From the NCBI GenBank assembly GCA_937146765.1, contig CAKZRP010000063.1, positions 57,187 to 121,186 of the forward strand: 64,000 bases of DNA. The letters run 5' to 3'. Shown here piece by piece: positions 1 to 7,798 of this stretch. How positions within the stretch are numbered: position 1 is the stretch's first letter; each line of letters starts with the position of its first letter. This stretch comes from an uncultured Paracoccaceae bacterium (GTDB lineage: Bacteria > Pseudomonadota > Alphaproteobacteria > Rhodobacterales > Rhodobacteraceae). Both the position numbers and the translations under genes were made by a program. The notes below the pieces were generated by a model. The model was not told the origin of the DNA. It made no database searches and worked only from the letters and a program-made list of their open reading frames with translations.

Positions 1-1
1 C

Positions 2-391
2 AATGCCCCCCTGCGCCAGCGGATCGAGGCGATCCGTCTGCAGGCCGGCCCTTTGATGCGCTTGGGCGATGTGCAGGCGGCTTCGGTGCCGAAAATGGTT
101 CTGCTGAGCGCGCCACGCGCGGGCGGGGGGATCGCCACCCGCAGCTTTATCCCGCATCGCTGCCATAAGGCGATTGGAGTCTTTGGCGCGGTGAGCGTGG
201 CGACCGCCTGCCTCACCCCCGGCACAGTGGCCGAGGGGCTGGCCCGATGCGGGACAGGCGATCTGCTCAGCCTGTCCATCGAGCATCCGACCGGGTCTAT
301 GGAGGTCCTCTGTCAGCGACACGGCGGGGTGCTTTGCCGCACCGAAGTGCTGCGGACGGCCCGCAAACTGATGGAAGGGTTGATCTATTGA
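2..391 (+). CDS. PrpF/GalD-family isomerase, C-terminal part
   Basis: This is the C-terminal 129 codons of a gene that begins before the window; the frame is open from base 2 to the TGA at 389-391. The translation resembles the end of PrpF-family proteins, which include 4-oxalomesaconate tautomerase of gallate/protocatechuate meta-cleavage and the 2-methylaconitate isomerase of the methylcitrate route. Visible family features are the segment around IATRSFIPHRCHKAIGVFGA, a late IEHPTG motif, and the terminal RTARKLMEGLIY. Which of the two activities it has cannot be settled without the N-terminal half or upstream neighbours. Confidence 0.75.
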   Translation, partial: NAPLRQRIEAIRLQAGPLMRLGDVQAASVPKMVLLSAPRAGGGIATRSFIPHRCHKAIGVFGAVSVATACLTPGTVAEGLARCGTGDLLSLSIEHPTGSMEVLCQRHGGVLCRTEVLRTARKLMEGLIY

Positions 392-461
392 ACCCGGTGC
401 ATCCAGAGCTATTGGACAAATGCTAGGGAGAAATCTCTTTTTTATGATGCATTGACAGCGG

Positions 462-2096
462 GTGGCGAGATTTCAGATACTTCCCCTTGGGATTAGGGGT
501 GGACGTCGGGCGGTTATCTTGTCGGAGCAATCTGCGTTTCAGGTCAATTTGTTCGGCCCGTTCGAAGTCTTGGCGGCGGACGGCAGCATCGTCCATGTGC
601 CCAGCAAGCGCGGCAAGGTGTTGATTGCGGCACTGGCCACCGGACGCAAGGGGCAACGCACCCGCGACTGGTTGCAGAACCTCCTGTGGCAGGGGCGTGG
701 CAAGGTGCAGGCCTCCTCAAGTCTGCGGCAGGAGTTGCGCCTTATCCGCAAGGCGTTTGACCACCCGGACGTAATCCTCTCCGACCATGGAATGCTCTGC
801 CTCAACCCGGATCTGATCTCCGCTTCCGTCGAGCCGGAAGCGGGACCGGACAAGCGCGAGTTCCTCGAAGGGATCGACCTGCCGGACCCGGTGGCGTCTT
901 GGCTCTGCGATCAGCGCGCGCAGGTGAACTGGGCCCCTGCCGCAGTGGTCGAGCACGAGGAGAGCGAGCGTCCCGCCGTGGCGGAAACCGGCGAGCCGCT
1001 GGTCTACTTCAACCGGGTCAGCCCCGGCGAGATGGAGCTGGAAATCGCCAATGAGGTGTTCCAGAGCCATATCGAGAAGGGGATGAGCGACCTGGCACCA
1101 CTCGAAATCCGCTACACGGCGCGCGAGGTGGACGCGGACCGCCACACGCTGATCAAGACCCAGATCCTGAAGTCCGGTCACGAGGCGCTCTTGCGTGTGG
1201 TGATGCCGGGATTGTCGCCGGGACAGCGCAACTGGACCGCCAGCTGGCGGGGGATGCAACAGGCGATCCTGCATTGCGAGGACGAAGACCTTTTGCAGCT
1301 TGCCTTCCGCGCCCAGGAGGCGGCGGTCGATGCGCTGACCGTGAGCGAGAGTCGCAAGAACCGGATCAGTGCCAGCCTTCTCGGGCTGCGTGCCATGCGC
1401 AAGATCCTGAGCATGGACCGGCCCAATCTCGATCAGGCCGACCGCGATCTGCAAGCGGCCTATGACCTTGTTCCCAAGGGCGTCTTCCTCGGCTGGCGTG
1501 CCTTCATCCAGGCCAATCTGATTGTCGAGAGCACCGATCTCGATCCCGGGTATCAGGCGGAGCTCGCGGCCAATCTGGCCCGCCGAGGCCTGCTGGAGGA
1601 GCCGGAAAACGCGGCGCTCAAGGCGGCGGCCTCGCATGTCTTTCTGCTGACCGGACAGGATGTGACGGCGGCTGGCGAGCTGGCGCGCGATGCCACCGCG
1701 CTTGACCCCGCAAACCCGCTTGGCTGGGCCTCGCGCGCCAATGCGGAGATCGCCTCGGGGCGGATCGAAGCTTCGGTGGATTTCTCCCGCCGCGCCTTGC
1801 GGATCGGACGGTTCTCGCGGTCGCGGCACTGGTGGGAGATGCAGGCGGGTGTCTCGGCGGCGCTGAGCGGAAACTACGAGGCTGCCCGGGTCCACAGCAA
1901 GATGGCCCATTCGCTGATGCCCACCTTCCGCCCGCCGCTGCGCTATCTTGCGGCATTGGAGCAGCAACGCGGGGACAGCGAGGCGGTGGAAACGCTGGTC
2001 GGCAAGATGCGTGTGATCGAAGACGGCTTCGAGATGTCCGATCTGAAGGAGCCCGAATACCCCTCGGGCAATCTCAGGCGCGCAGGCCTCGCCTGA
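462..2096 (+). CDS. AfsR/SARP-like transcriptional regulator with TPR region
   Basis: The protein has a winged-helix domain of the OmpR/SARP kind at about residues 25-100 (FQVNLFGPFEVLAADGS, then RGKVLIAALA and LWQGRGK...SSLRQELRLIRKAF). A middle domain follows, and the C-terminal half is helical with TPR-like repeats (about residues 300-520). It has no signal peptide or membrane segment, so it is probably a cytoplasmic DNA-binding regulator. A GTG at 462 gives 544 residues; a TTG at 519 just before SEQSAF is a credible alternative, and neither has a strong ribosome site. The neighbours downstream are a haloperoxidase-like enzyme and a subtilase on the same strand, which makes them candidate targets. 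SARP-type regulators are best known from actinomycetes; use in alphaproteobacteria is less studied. Confidence 0.7.
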   Translation: MARFQILPLGIRGGRRAVILSEQSAFQVNLFGPFEVLAADGSIVHVPSKRGKVLIAALATGRKGQRTRDWLQNLLWQGRGKVQASSSLRQELRLIRKAFDHPDVILSDHGMLCLNPDLISASVEPEAGPDKREFLEGIDLPDPVASWLCDQRAQVNWAPAAVVEHEESERPAVAETGEPLVYFNRVSPGEMELEIANEVFQSHIEKGMSDLAPLEIRYTAREVDADRHTLIKTQILKSGHEALLRVVMPGLSPGQRNWTASWRGMQQAILHCEDEDLLQLAFRAQEAAVDALTVSESRKNRISASLLGLRAMRKILSMDRPNLDQADRDLQAAYDLVPKGVFLGWRAFIQANLIVESTDLDPGYQAELAANLARRGLLEEPENAALKAAASHVFLLTGQDVTAAGELARDATALDPANPLGWASRANAEIASGRIEASVDFSRRALRIGRFSRSRHWWEMQAGVSAALSGNYEAARVHSKMAHSLMPTFRPPLRYLAALEQQRGDSEAVETLVGKMRVIEDGFEMSDLKEPEYPSGNLRRAGLA

Positions 2097-2219
2097 CCGG
2101 GCCACCCCGACGCGGGATTAGCACGCTTCTCACAGATTATTCACGGTTCCTTTGCGCTTCGGGCTGCTTTGCTGCGCGAGGGACATTTTTCATCCGCACA
2201 AAACAAGGGATTGGGGACA

Positions 2220-3491
2220 ATGGCGCGATTTGGACATACCGGTCATACTGGTCACACGGGGCATACTGGTCACACGGGGCACACCGGCCATACGGGTCAT
2301 ACCGGCCATACGGGGCATACAGGCCATACAGGCCATACAGGGGCGTCCTATACCGGATCGGGACACAGCGCGGCCATGATGACGGCGCTGATGTTGACGC
2401 GTGAAGGGGTGATCGGCAGCTGGCAACCCCCTGCAGTGACGGCGGAGCACATGTTTGACGGCGGCGATCTCGGCCATTTGTCCGGTCCGCCCCAGACCAG
2501 CGTGATCGACTACGAACTGATGGCGCCGGTCTTTATCGACATCGTGCCTTCTGACGCTCAGAACGCCCATGGGGTCGCCTATCTCTGCCATTCGGATGCC
2601 CTGCATCCCGGACCTCTGGTGGAATTGATGCGGCTGGCTGCCCCCTCTCCGGCCGTCTTTGCCCGGCAAATCGACCATCTCGACCACTACGCGGACCTGC
2701 GGGCGGACCGGATGGAGGAGATCGACGTGCAATTGACGGACCTCACGTCCTTTTTTGCCGCGCTGGCGCATCTGCATCCGGCCCGCAACAAGGCGACCTT
2801 GACCTTCATTCAGGCGGCCTTGCGGTTCTGTGCCACAGTGCAGTTCCGCATCAAGCACGGGTTCGGCTGCGCGCGCCCTTCGAGCCTGTCGCCGCAGGTG
2901 ATGCCGATGATCCAGACGCCGGCCCATGGCACCCTCCCGAGCGGCCATGCCACCGAGGCCCTGTTCCTCGCCACCCTGTTCAAGGCGATGGCGCGAGAGC
3001 TGTCGCTGGGCATCGTGGGGGACCAGGCGGCCTGGCTGGCGCAGTTCGACAGCCAGTGCGACCGGCTCGCGGTGCGTATTGCCGCCAGCCGGACCGTGGC
3101 CGGGGTGCATTTCCCGGTCGACAGCGCTGCCGGTGCCGTTCTGGGCGATACCCTGGCGCGCTATGTGCTTGCCCGGGTTCAGGTTCCCGCCCCGACCGCG
3201 ACAGCGAATGCCACCGGGGGTGAGACGGGGGCTGCGACCGAGGCTCTGACTGGGTCTGCCATCGCCTGGAGCCGCCTGGATGCAGATATGGAGGCCTTCG
3301 GGGCGGCAGATTACACCGTCGACACCCTGTCGGCCCTGCGCAACGGATCCGCTATCAACGGCGAAACGGTCACCTCCCTGCGCACCGAAGCCCTCAGCCT
3401 TCGCTACAGCGCGCAGCTTGATTGGTTGTGGCAATCTTGCGTGAAGGAATTGCGTCGCGGGGCAGTTGGGCAACCGGGACAGGAGAGCTGA
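2220..3491 (+). CDS. Vanadium-haloperoxidase/PAP2-like protein with (GHT)12 N-terminus
   Basis: The protein has 423 residues from an ATG at 2220. All three phosphate/vanadate-binding motifs of the PAP2/vanadium haloperoxidase fold are present: Lys212-x6-Arg219-Pro220, Pro240-Ser-Gly-His243, and Ser290-Arg291-x5-His297-x3-Asp301. No membrane helices are visible, so it resembles the soluble vanadium-dependent haloperoxidases more than the lipid phosphatases. Residues 5-40 are twelve uninterrupted Gly-His-Thr triplets, followed by GASYTGSGH. The triplets have Gly at every third position like collagen, and His at every third position could bind metal. No signal peptide is evident. The stop is 2 bp from the next start, so the gene is co-translated with a subtilase. 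An upstream in-frame TTG at 2169 is possible but has poor support. Confidence 0.8.
   Translation: MARFGHTGHTGHTGHTGHTGHTGHTGHTGHTGHTGHTGHTGASYTGSGHSAAMMTALMLTREGVIGSWQPPAVTAEHMFDGGDLGHLSGPPQTSVIDYELMAPVFIDIVPSDAQNAHGVAYLCHSDALHPGPLVELMRLAAPSPAVFARQIDHLDHYADLRADRMEEIDVQLTDLTSFFAALAHLHPARNKATLTFIQAALRFCATVQFRIKHGFGCARPSSLSPQVMPMIQTPAHGTLPSGHATEALFLATLFKAMARELSLGIVGDQAAWLAQFDSQCDRLAVRIAASRTVAGVHFPVDSAAGAVLGDTLARYVLARVQVPAPTATANATGGETGAATEALTGSAIAWSRLDADMEAFGAADYTVDTLSALRNGSAINGETVTSLRTEALSLRYSAQLDWLWQSCVKELRRGAVGQPGQES
2232..2339 (+). repeat. Twelve 9-bp units encoding Gly-His-Thr
   Basis: Twelve consecutive 9-bp units each encode Gly-His-Thr in the haloperoxidase-like gene. The units differ at synonymous sites: all four Gly codons, both His codons and all four Thr codons occur, while the encoded tripeptide never changes. 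That pattern indicates constraint on the peptide rather than a recent slippage array. Only the last two units are identical to each other in sequence and adjacent. Confidence 0.95.
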
Positions 3492-3493
3492 TC

Positions 3494-5515
3494 ATGGCGC
3501 TGTTCTGGCGACAGGAAACGGCGGGACCGGGAAATCCCTTGCCGCGCCATCCGGCGGCGCATTGGTGGTACACGCTGGAGGATGAGGCGCGCGCGGTGGG
3601 AACCCCGCCCGCAGCCAGCTTGCTGGCGCTGGACCTCGATGCTGGTGGCGCGACAACGGATCTTTTGTCGCCGTCACAGGCGCAGGCCCTGCATCAGGGC
3701 GCGACGGTGTGGGGGGCGACCGCACCTCTGGCTGATCTGCTGACACGGGTGCAGGACGGGCTGCGCGACCGGACGCTTTTTGCGCCGGTTCTGCCAAAGG
3801 GGTGCTTCAACGCCCCCGATGCGGAACCGTCCTGCGACGGCTTCGTGGTGCCGCAGATGCCCGCGGACAGCACGGTCATTGCGGTGATCGACGACGGGAT
3901 CGCCTTTGCCCATCCCACTTTTCGCACCCCCAGTGGCGGCACCCGTTTTGCCGCGGTCTGGCAGCAGGACGCGCCGGGGCTGCGCGGGCGGATGGCGGAT
4001 GTGCCCTTTGGTCATGTCTTCAGCCGGGCAGAGATCGACAGCCGCCTGGCGGAGGCCGGGGGAGAGGAGGATCGCTTCTATGCCGCGCTGCCGCGGCTCG
4101 GAGAGGGGCAAAGAGTGCCATTCCGACACCGACACCTGCATGGCACCCATGTTGCCGATCTGGCCTGCGGTGCCGGGCGCGGCGATGCGATCGACGTGGA
4201 TCCGGAGCGTTTTCCGATCCTTGCGGTGAACCTGCCGACAGCTCTGGTCAGCGACACCGGTGGCACTTTTATGGCGGCGGCTATGATTCTCGGGTTGCAG
4301 GACGTCCTGCGCCGCACCGAGGCGATGATGGCCCAGGCCCAGAGCCGGTTTCCGCTGGTGCTGAACCTCAGCTTTGGTCTCGGCGGCATCGGCAAGAACG
4401 GCGGGCACCTGATCGCCGCCGCGCTTGAACAGGCGATGGACTATTGGCACGCAACCCATGGTGTGCCGATGCGGGTGGTCCTGCCTGCGGGAAATACTTT
4501 GCAATCTCGACTGGCCGCGCGCGCCGAGATCGCGCCGGGCCGCCCGCATCGCGCAGTGCTGCGGGTCACACCGGAGAATCGGGGCTCCACCTACCTTGAA
4601 ATTGCGCTGAACCGGCGCGGCTTGAAACCGACGCATTCCGCGCTTTCGGTCAAGGTGACGCCACCGCCTGGCGCGGGGATCTTCCCGCCGGCCTTGCCGC
4701 CCGCACCGCTGGCGATGGATACCGCCTTGCACCTCGTATGCGAGGACGCTGCCTTCGGCCCCAAAGGGCTGGCACAATGCGGGATCTATCACGGGTTCCA
4801 GCGTGATTTCGCCCCGGAGACCCCGGCACCGGAAGGCACGGGTGTAGAGATCGTGACCGTGGCCATCCCGGCCAATGCTGCCCGCGATCCCTATCGGCCC
4901 TTGCCGCCCGGTGGCGAGTGGGTGATCGAGATCGCCCTTGCGCCCGGGCAACGGGAGGCCTGCGAGATCGAGTTGCGGGTGCTGCGTAATGATGTTCCCC
5001 GCCAGATAAACCCGATCCGCCAAAGGTCCTGGTTGCTCGACCCCGCGTGGCAGGGGTTTACGCCTGACGGTCACCGCTCCACCGCGTTGGAGGACCCCGG
5101 GTGCTCGATCACCCGGCGCGGTTCCTTGAATGCCCTCTCCGGTGGTCGTCAGATCTGGACTCTTGCCTCCTCCTATGCGGATCGCGAGCTGCTGTCGGAC
5201 TATTCCTCTGCCGGACCGGGTGGACCGCTTGCTGAAGGAGCGGGCGTGACCCTTCATGCTCCGGCTGACGACAGTCCTCTGCGCAAGGGGCGGCGCGCGG
5301 CCGGATCCCGCGCTGCATCCCAGGTGCGGCTTTCGGGCACCAGCGTCGCGGCGCCCCTCGCAACCCGGGCGCTGGCGCTGGCCCTGTCCCATTGGCACGC
5401 GGATGCACCCAGTGTCGCCCCGGCGGATTTTGCCCCACCGGAAACCTTTGCAGTGCGCGGCCCGCATCTGCCGTGGGACCGGGCCGGCTTTGGCGGGATA
5501 GCCGGGACGGGGTGA
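3494..5515 (+). CDS. Subtilisin-like serine protease (S8 family)
   Basis: The 673-residue protein has a complete S8 catalytic set: Asp133 in AVIDDGIAF, His216 in HGTHVADLACG, oxyanion Asn334 in LPAGN, and Ser617 in SGTSVAAP. The roughly 280 residues between Asn and Ser are unusually long and probably hold an inserted beta-rich domain. No signal peptide is seen, so an intracellular role or atypical export is likely. The ATG at 3494 follows an AGGAG ribosome site and lies 2 bp after the haloperoxidase-like gene's stop, so the two are translationally coupled. A strong terminator follows. The substrate is unknown; processing of the coupled protein is possible but unproven. Confidence 0.9.
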   Translation: MALFWRQETAGPGNPLPRHPAAHWWYTLEDEARAVGTPPAASLLALDLDAGGATTDLLSPSQAQALHQGATVWGATAPLADLLTRVQDGLRDRTLFAPVLPKGCFNAPDAEPSCDGFVVPQMPADSTVIAVIDDGIAFAHPTFRTPSGGTRFAAVWQQDAPGLRGRMADVPFGHVFSRAEIDSRLAEAGGEEDRFYAALPRLGEGQRVPFRHRHLHGTHVADLACGAGRGDAIDVDPERFPILAVNLPTALVSDTGGTFMAAAMILGLQDVLRRTEAMMAQAQSRFPLVLNLSFGLGGIGKNGGHLIAAALEQAMDYWHATHGVPMRVVLPAGNTLQSRLAARAEIAPGRPHRAVLRVTPENRGSTYLEIALNRRGLKPTHSALSVKVTPPPGAGIFPPALPPAPLAMDTALHLVCEDAAFGPKGLAQCGIYHGFQRDFAPETPAPEGTGVEIVTVAIPANAARDPYRPLPPGGEWVIEIALAPGQREACEIELRVLRNDVPRQINPIRQRSWLLDPAWQGFTPDGHRSTALEDPGCSITRRGSLNALSGGRQIWTLASSYADRELLSDYSSAGPGGPLAEGAGVTLHAPADDSPLRKGRRAAGSRAASQVRLSGTSVAAPLATRALALALSHWHADAPSVAPADFAPPETFAVRGPHLPWDRAGFGGIAGTG

Positions 5516-5547
5516 CCCCTGCATCGCTATCTTGTCGCACTGGGATT

Positions 5548-5582
5548 AAAACCTCCTTCCGCAGGCCGGGAGGAGGTTTTTT
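5548..5582 (+). terminator. Rho-independent terminator after the protease
   Basis: Arms AAAACCTCC and GGAGGTTTT pair around a GC-rich loop and run into a T tract, 33 bp after the protease stop codon. Confidence 0.85.
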
Positions 5583-5983
5583 CACGCATTCATCACAACC
5601 GATCGGGTGCATTCCAGAGGCGTTAACGCCATAGTCATACTTGTGAGTGCGGACAAATGTTGAGTGAAGTTTTTTCAGAACCAGTGCTTTGTAAGGTGTA
5701 TTGAGTATCTCCGCAAACATAGCGCGAACCGTTACGTGCAGGACGATGTGGTTGGTGTACATCTTCCCTGGACAGGTAAGCGTGGCGCCGGCGGCTCCAG
5801 TCCCCAAAGTCGGGGTCGTCGGCGCAACTAACGAACCGCTATGCGTTCAGGTTTCAGTTTCCGGAAGTGTGGGTAAAGAGTGCTTTTGAACAAGGTCTTC
5901 CGGACGGCCGCTGCGCCGGTTGCAGGCTTCGTCTTGGGGTTGGCGTAGCGGTGCGAATTCACAGAGATTGGCCGGAGAAGCTG
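5583..5983. other. Intergenic stretch without a convincing gene
   Basis: About 400 bp between the protease terminator and a small hypothetical gene. Short open frames exist but none has both a ribosome site and protein-like composition. The composition is more AT-rich than the flanking genes around 5630-5720. I see no RNA gene or clear operator here. Confidence 0.5.
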
Positions 5984-6355
5984 ATGAATGATACCGATCC
6001 GGGCGATGGCGCGGACCGGTTGAAGGCGACGGACTACGTGTTGCAAAAAGCCTTCGACCAGATGGAAGCCGCGGCGGTTTCGATCGGGCAGGCGCGTCAG
6101 TCGAACGATCTGGCTGCCTTGGAGGAGGCCGTGAGGCTCATGCGTCAGGCGCAGGTTGTTTTCTTGCGCGTGCTGAACCGATCACCCGCCGAAACTGCGA
6201 GATTCCTGGCGCTTCGGCAGGATGATCTGGTCGAGGGCATGGCGGTTGAGATAGGCGAGGATCCCCAGACCGACAAGGGCCAGGATGATGCCACGCCTCT
6301 GGCTGGCGCAAATCGAGGGCGTGATCCTGAAACTGGTGATCCCAACGTCGGATAA
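5984..6355 (+). CDS. Small hypothetical protein
   Basis: An ATG at 5984 preceded by GGAGAAG opens a 123-codon frame. The product is hydrophilic and largely helical in appearance (residues 15-75, rich in Ala, Glu and Gln), with a low-complexity acidic C-terminus. I recognise no family. It stands alone just upstream of tRNA-Arg. An antisense frame at 6182-6376 encodes a possible single membrane helix, so the coding strand is not certain. Confidence 0.4.
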   Translation: MNDTDPGDGADRLKATDYVLQKAFDQMEAAAVSIGQARQSNDLAALEEAVRLMRQAQVVFLRVLNRSPAETARFLALRQDDLVEGMAVEIGEDPQTDKGQDDATPLAGANRGRDPETGDPNVG

Positions 6356-6427
6356 GTTGCCCGTCATACTTTGCACAAGTGTGTTGACAGGCTTGAATAA
6401 AGTGAAGGATAAGCGCTCCGCGTGAGA

Positions 6428-6505
6428 GGGCCGTTAGCTCAGCTGGATTAGAGCAGGGAACTTCTAATTCTCAGGTCGGGGGTTCGAGTCCTCCACGGCT
6501 CGCCA
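6428..6505 (+). tRNA. tRNA-Arg (anticodon UCU)
   Basis: A full cloverleaf can be folded: a 7-bp acceptor stem GGGCCGT/ACGGCTC, D-stem GCTC/GAGC, anticodon stem GGGAA/TTCTC with loop CTTCTAA (anticodon TCT, reading AGA), a GTTCGAG T-loop, discriminator G and encoded CCA at 6503-6505. Its 3' end forms the left attachment site of the integrated element that follows. Confidence 0.93.
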
Positions 6506-6511
6506 CTCATT
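6488..6511. repeat. attL: left direct repeat overlapping the tRNA-Arg 3' end
   Basis: These 24 bp are identical to 16062-16085. They begin in the T-arm of tRNA-Arg, run through the encoded CCA and end 6 bp beyond it, so insertion leaves the tRNA intact. Confidence 0.9.
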
Positions 6512-6512
6512 G

Positions 6513-7640
6513 TCATTTTTCCTTACCTTTCAATGCTTTGTGTTCGGAGTTGGCGAACTCTTCGGGAAGGTTCACCACGTTTTGTTCGCCATTTGGGCGC
6601 GCAATGAGTTTTTCCATCGCAGAGTCAGCCAAACCTTCGCGTCCTGCGGCTTCCGTGTAGAGCTGTACGAGCGCTAGCGTTTTGTGGCCTGTGATCGCCG
6701 CGATTTCGTGTGTTGTCGCTCTCGCCTCGGCCAATCGGCGTGCGCAGGCTTTCCTGAGACCGTGCGACGTGCAGGCGGGAAGCCCAGCTTCATCGCACCA
6801 ATCACGCATGGAGTTGCCCAGCCCTGCGGCGGTGCGGGCGTTTCCCGCCTGAGTTGCAATAAAAGGGCGGTCCTTGGGCAGGTTTTCCAAGACAGCAGAC
6901 AGGTCGCTGTGAACCGGAATGCTGATCATGATCCCGCCGGAGCGGGCTGTTTTCTGTCGCCGGTACTCAATGCGACCGCCTTTCAAGTTTCAAGGGCCAA
7001 GTTGAACTGCATCCACACGAGCAGCGCCCGTGTAGAGCATGAGAGTGACCGTGGTGTGGGCAATCGATCCGGGTTTATGGACTTCAAAAAATCGGGCGAT
7101 TTCCGCCTCTTCCCAAGAATGAAAACCGGTTCCCGTGTTGCGGTACGGCTTTGTTGCGCGCGCCGGATTGTCGCCCCGCCAGTCCAGAGCAATTGCGTGG
7201 TCCAGGAGCTGGATCAGACGTTTGCGGAGATTGTTGGCCGCTCCCGGAGTTTCAGCCTTCTCGGCCAGCATGGCTTGAACATGGCGGCGCTCCATCTGCG
7301 CAATCGGTTTGTTTCCGTGCTTCGTGCGGAACTTCTCCACGATGCCCCGGTAGTTGCGCTTGGTGCTTTCCGACAAGTCGAGAAACTCAGGGGAGCGGTA
7401 CCAAGAGATAATCAAGGCATTAACGCTGCCGGGGATAGTGCGTTCGGCTGCAATGAGACCGCGTGTCCTGTGCCCGCTGACAGCAGCCTCATATCGACGG
7501 ATAAAGTCTTCAGATCCGTATTCCCGGCCCAGCTCGGCGGAAAATCCGCCCTTACGGAAGCGCCAGCGACGGTTCCCGTGCCTATCGGTGTAGGGCGTTG
7601 CGCCGGGGTATTGCTTTTGGTGTTTCACGGGTGATCCCAC
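6513..7640 (-). pseudogene. Tyrosine-family integrase interrupted by an in-frame stop
   Basis: One continuous minus-strand frame encodes a phage-type tyrosine recombinase, but a TGA at complement 6992-6990 splits it after residue 216. The upstream half has the SAM-like DNA-binding domain (ISWYRSPEFLDLSESTKRNYR) and the start of the catalytic domain (LMLYTGAARVDAVQLGP). The downstream half has the remaining catalytic residues: HGLR, GHKT and the nucleophile region QLYTEAA. Related proteins commonly have Trp near the interrupted position (LGW...), so TGG to TGA is the simplest explanation. The gene sits next to attL, as is usual. Unless the stop is read through or is a sequencing error, the element cannot excise with its own enzyme. 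Confidence 0.85.
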
Positions 7641-7798
7641 GGGTTGTCTTTAGTTTGGTCAGCCTGACTGACCGCATAGACGACAATGGTGCCGTCCGGC
7701 TTCGTTTCAGTCTTGGCAATAGGAATGCCAGCGTCCCGGTGAGCCTTCAGGCAACGGGTCAACTCCGACTGGGTGACGGTTGCTTTTCTATTCGCCAT
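7625..7798 (-). CDS. Small protein upstream of integrase (excisionase-like position)
   Basis: The 57-residue product begins MANRKATVTQSELTRCLKAHRDAG and has a conserved-looking PDGTIVVY strand. It overlaps the end of the portal gene by 11 bp and the integrase start by 16 bp, so it is translationally coupled to both. Small basic proteins in this position often act in excision or DNA binding, but no helix-turn-helix can be assigned from sequence alone. A start 21 bp further upstream is also open. Confidence 0.65.
   Translation of the reverse strand: MANRKATVTQSELTRCLKAHRDAGIPIAKTETKPDGTIVVYAVSQADQTKDNPWDHP

Noticed and set aside
2232..2339. Short repeats that at first sight resemble a CRISPR or minisatellite array
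   Set aside because: Units are 9 bp with no spacers, are in frame, and vary only at synonymous positions. They encode a protein tract.
2190..3473. Minus-strand frame with a Met-rich end opposite the GHT repeat
   Set aside because: It is antisense to the haloperoxidase-like gene, whose catalytic motifs are complete. The Met-rich part is only the complement of the GHT codons.
3422..3493. Upstream extension of the subtilase gene
   Set aside because: The extension lies inside the preceding gene. The ATG at 3494 has an AGGAG site and a normal start.
6182..6376. Minus-strand ORF with a possible membrane helix opposite the small gene at 5984-6355
   Set aside because: It lacks a clear ribosome site, and the plus-strand frame has one. 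I kept the plus strand with low confidence; only one of the two is likely to be real.
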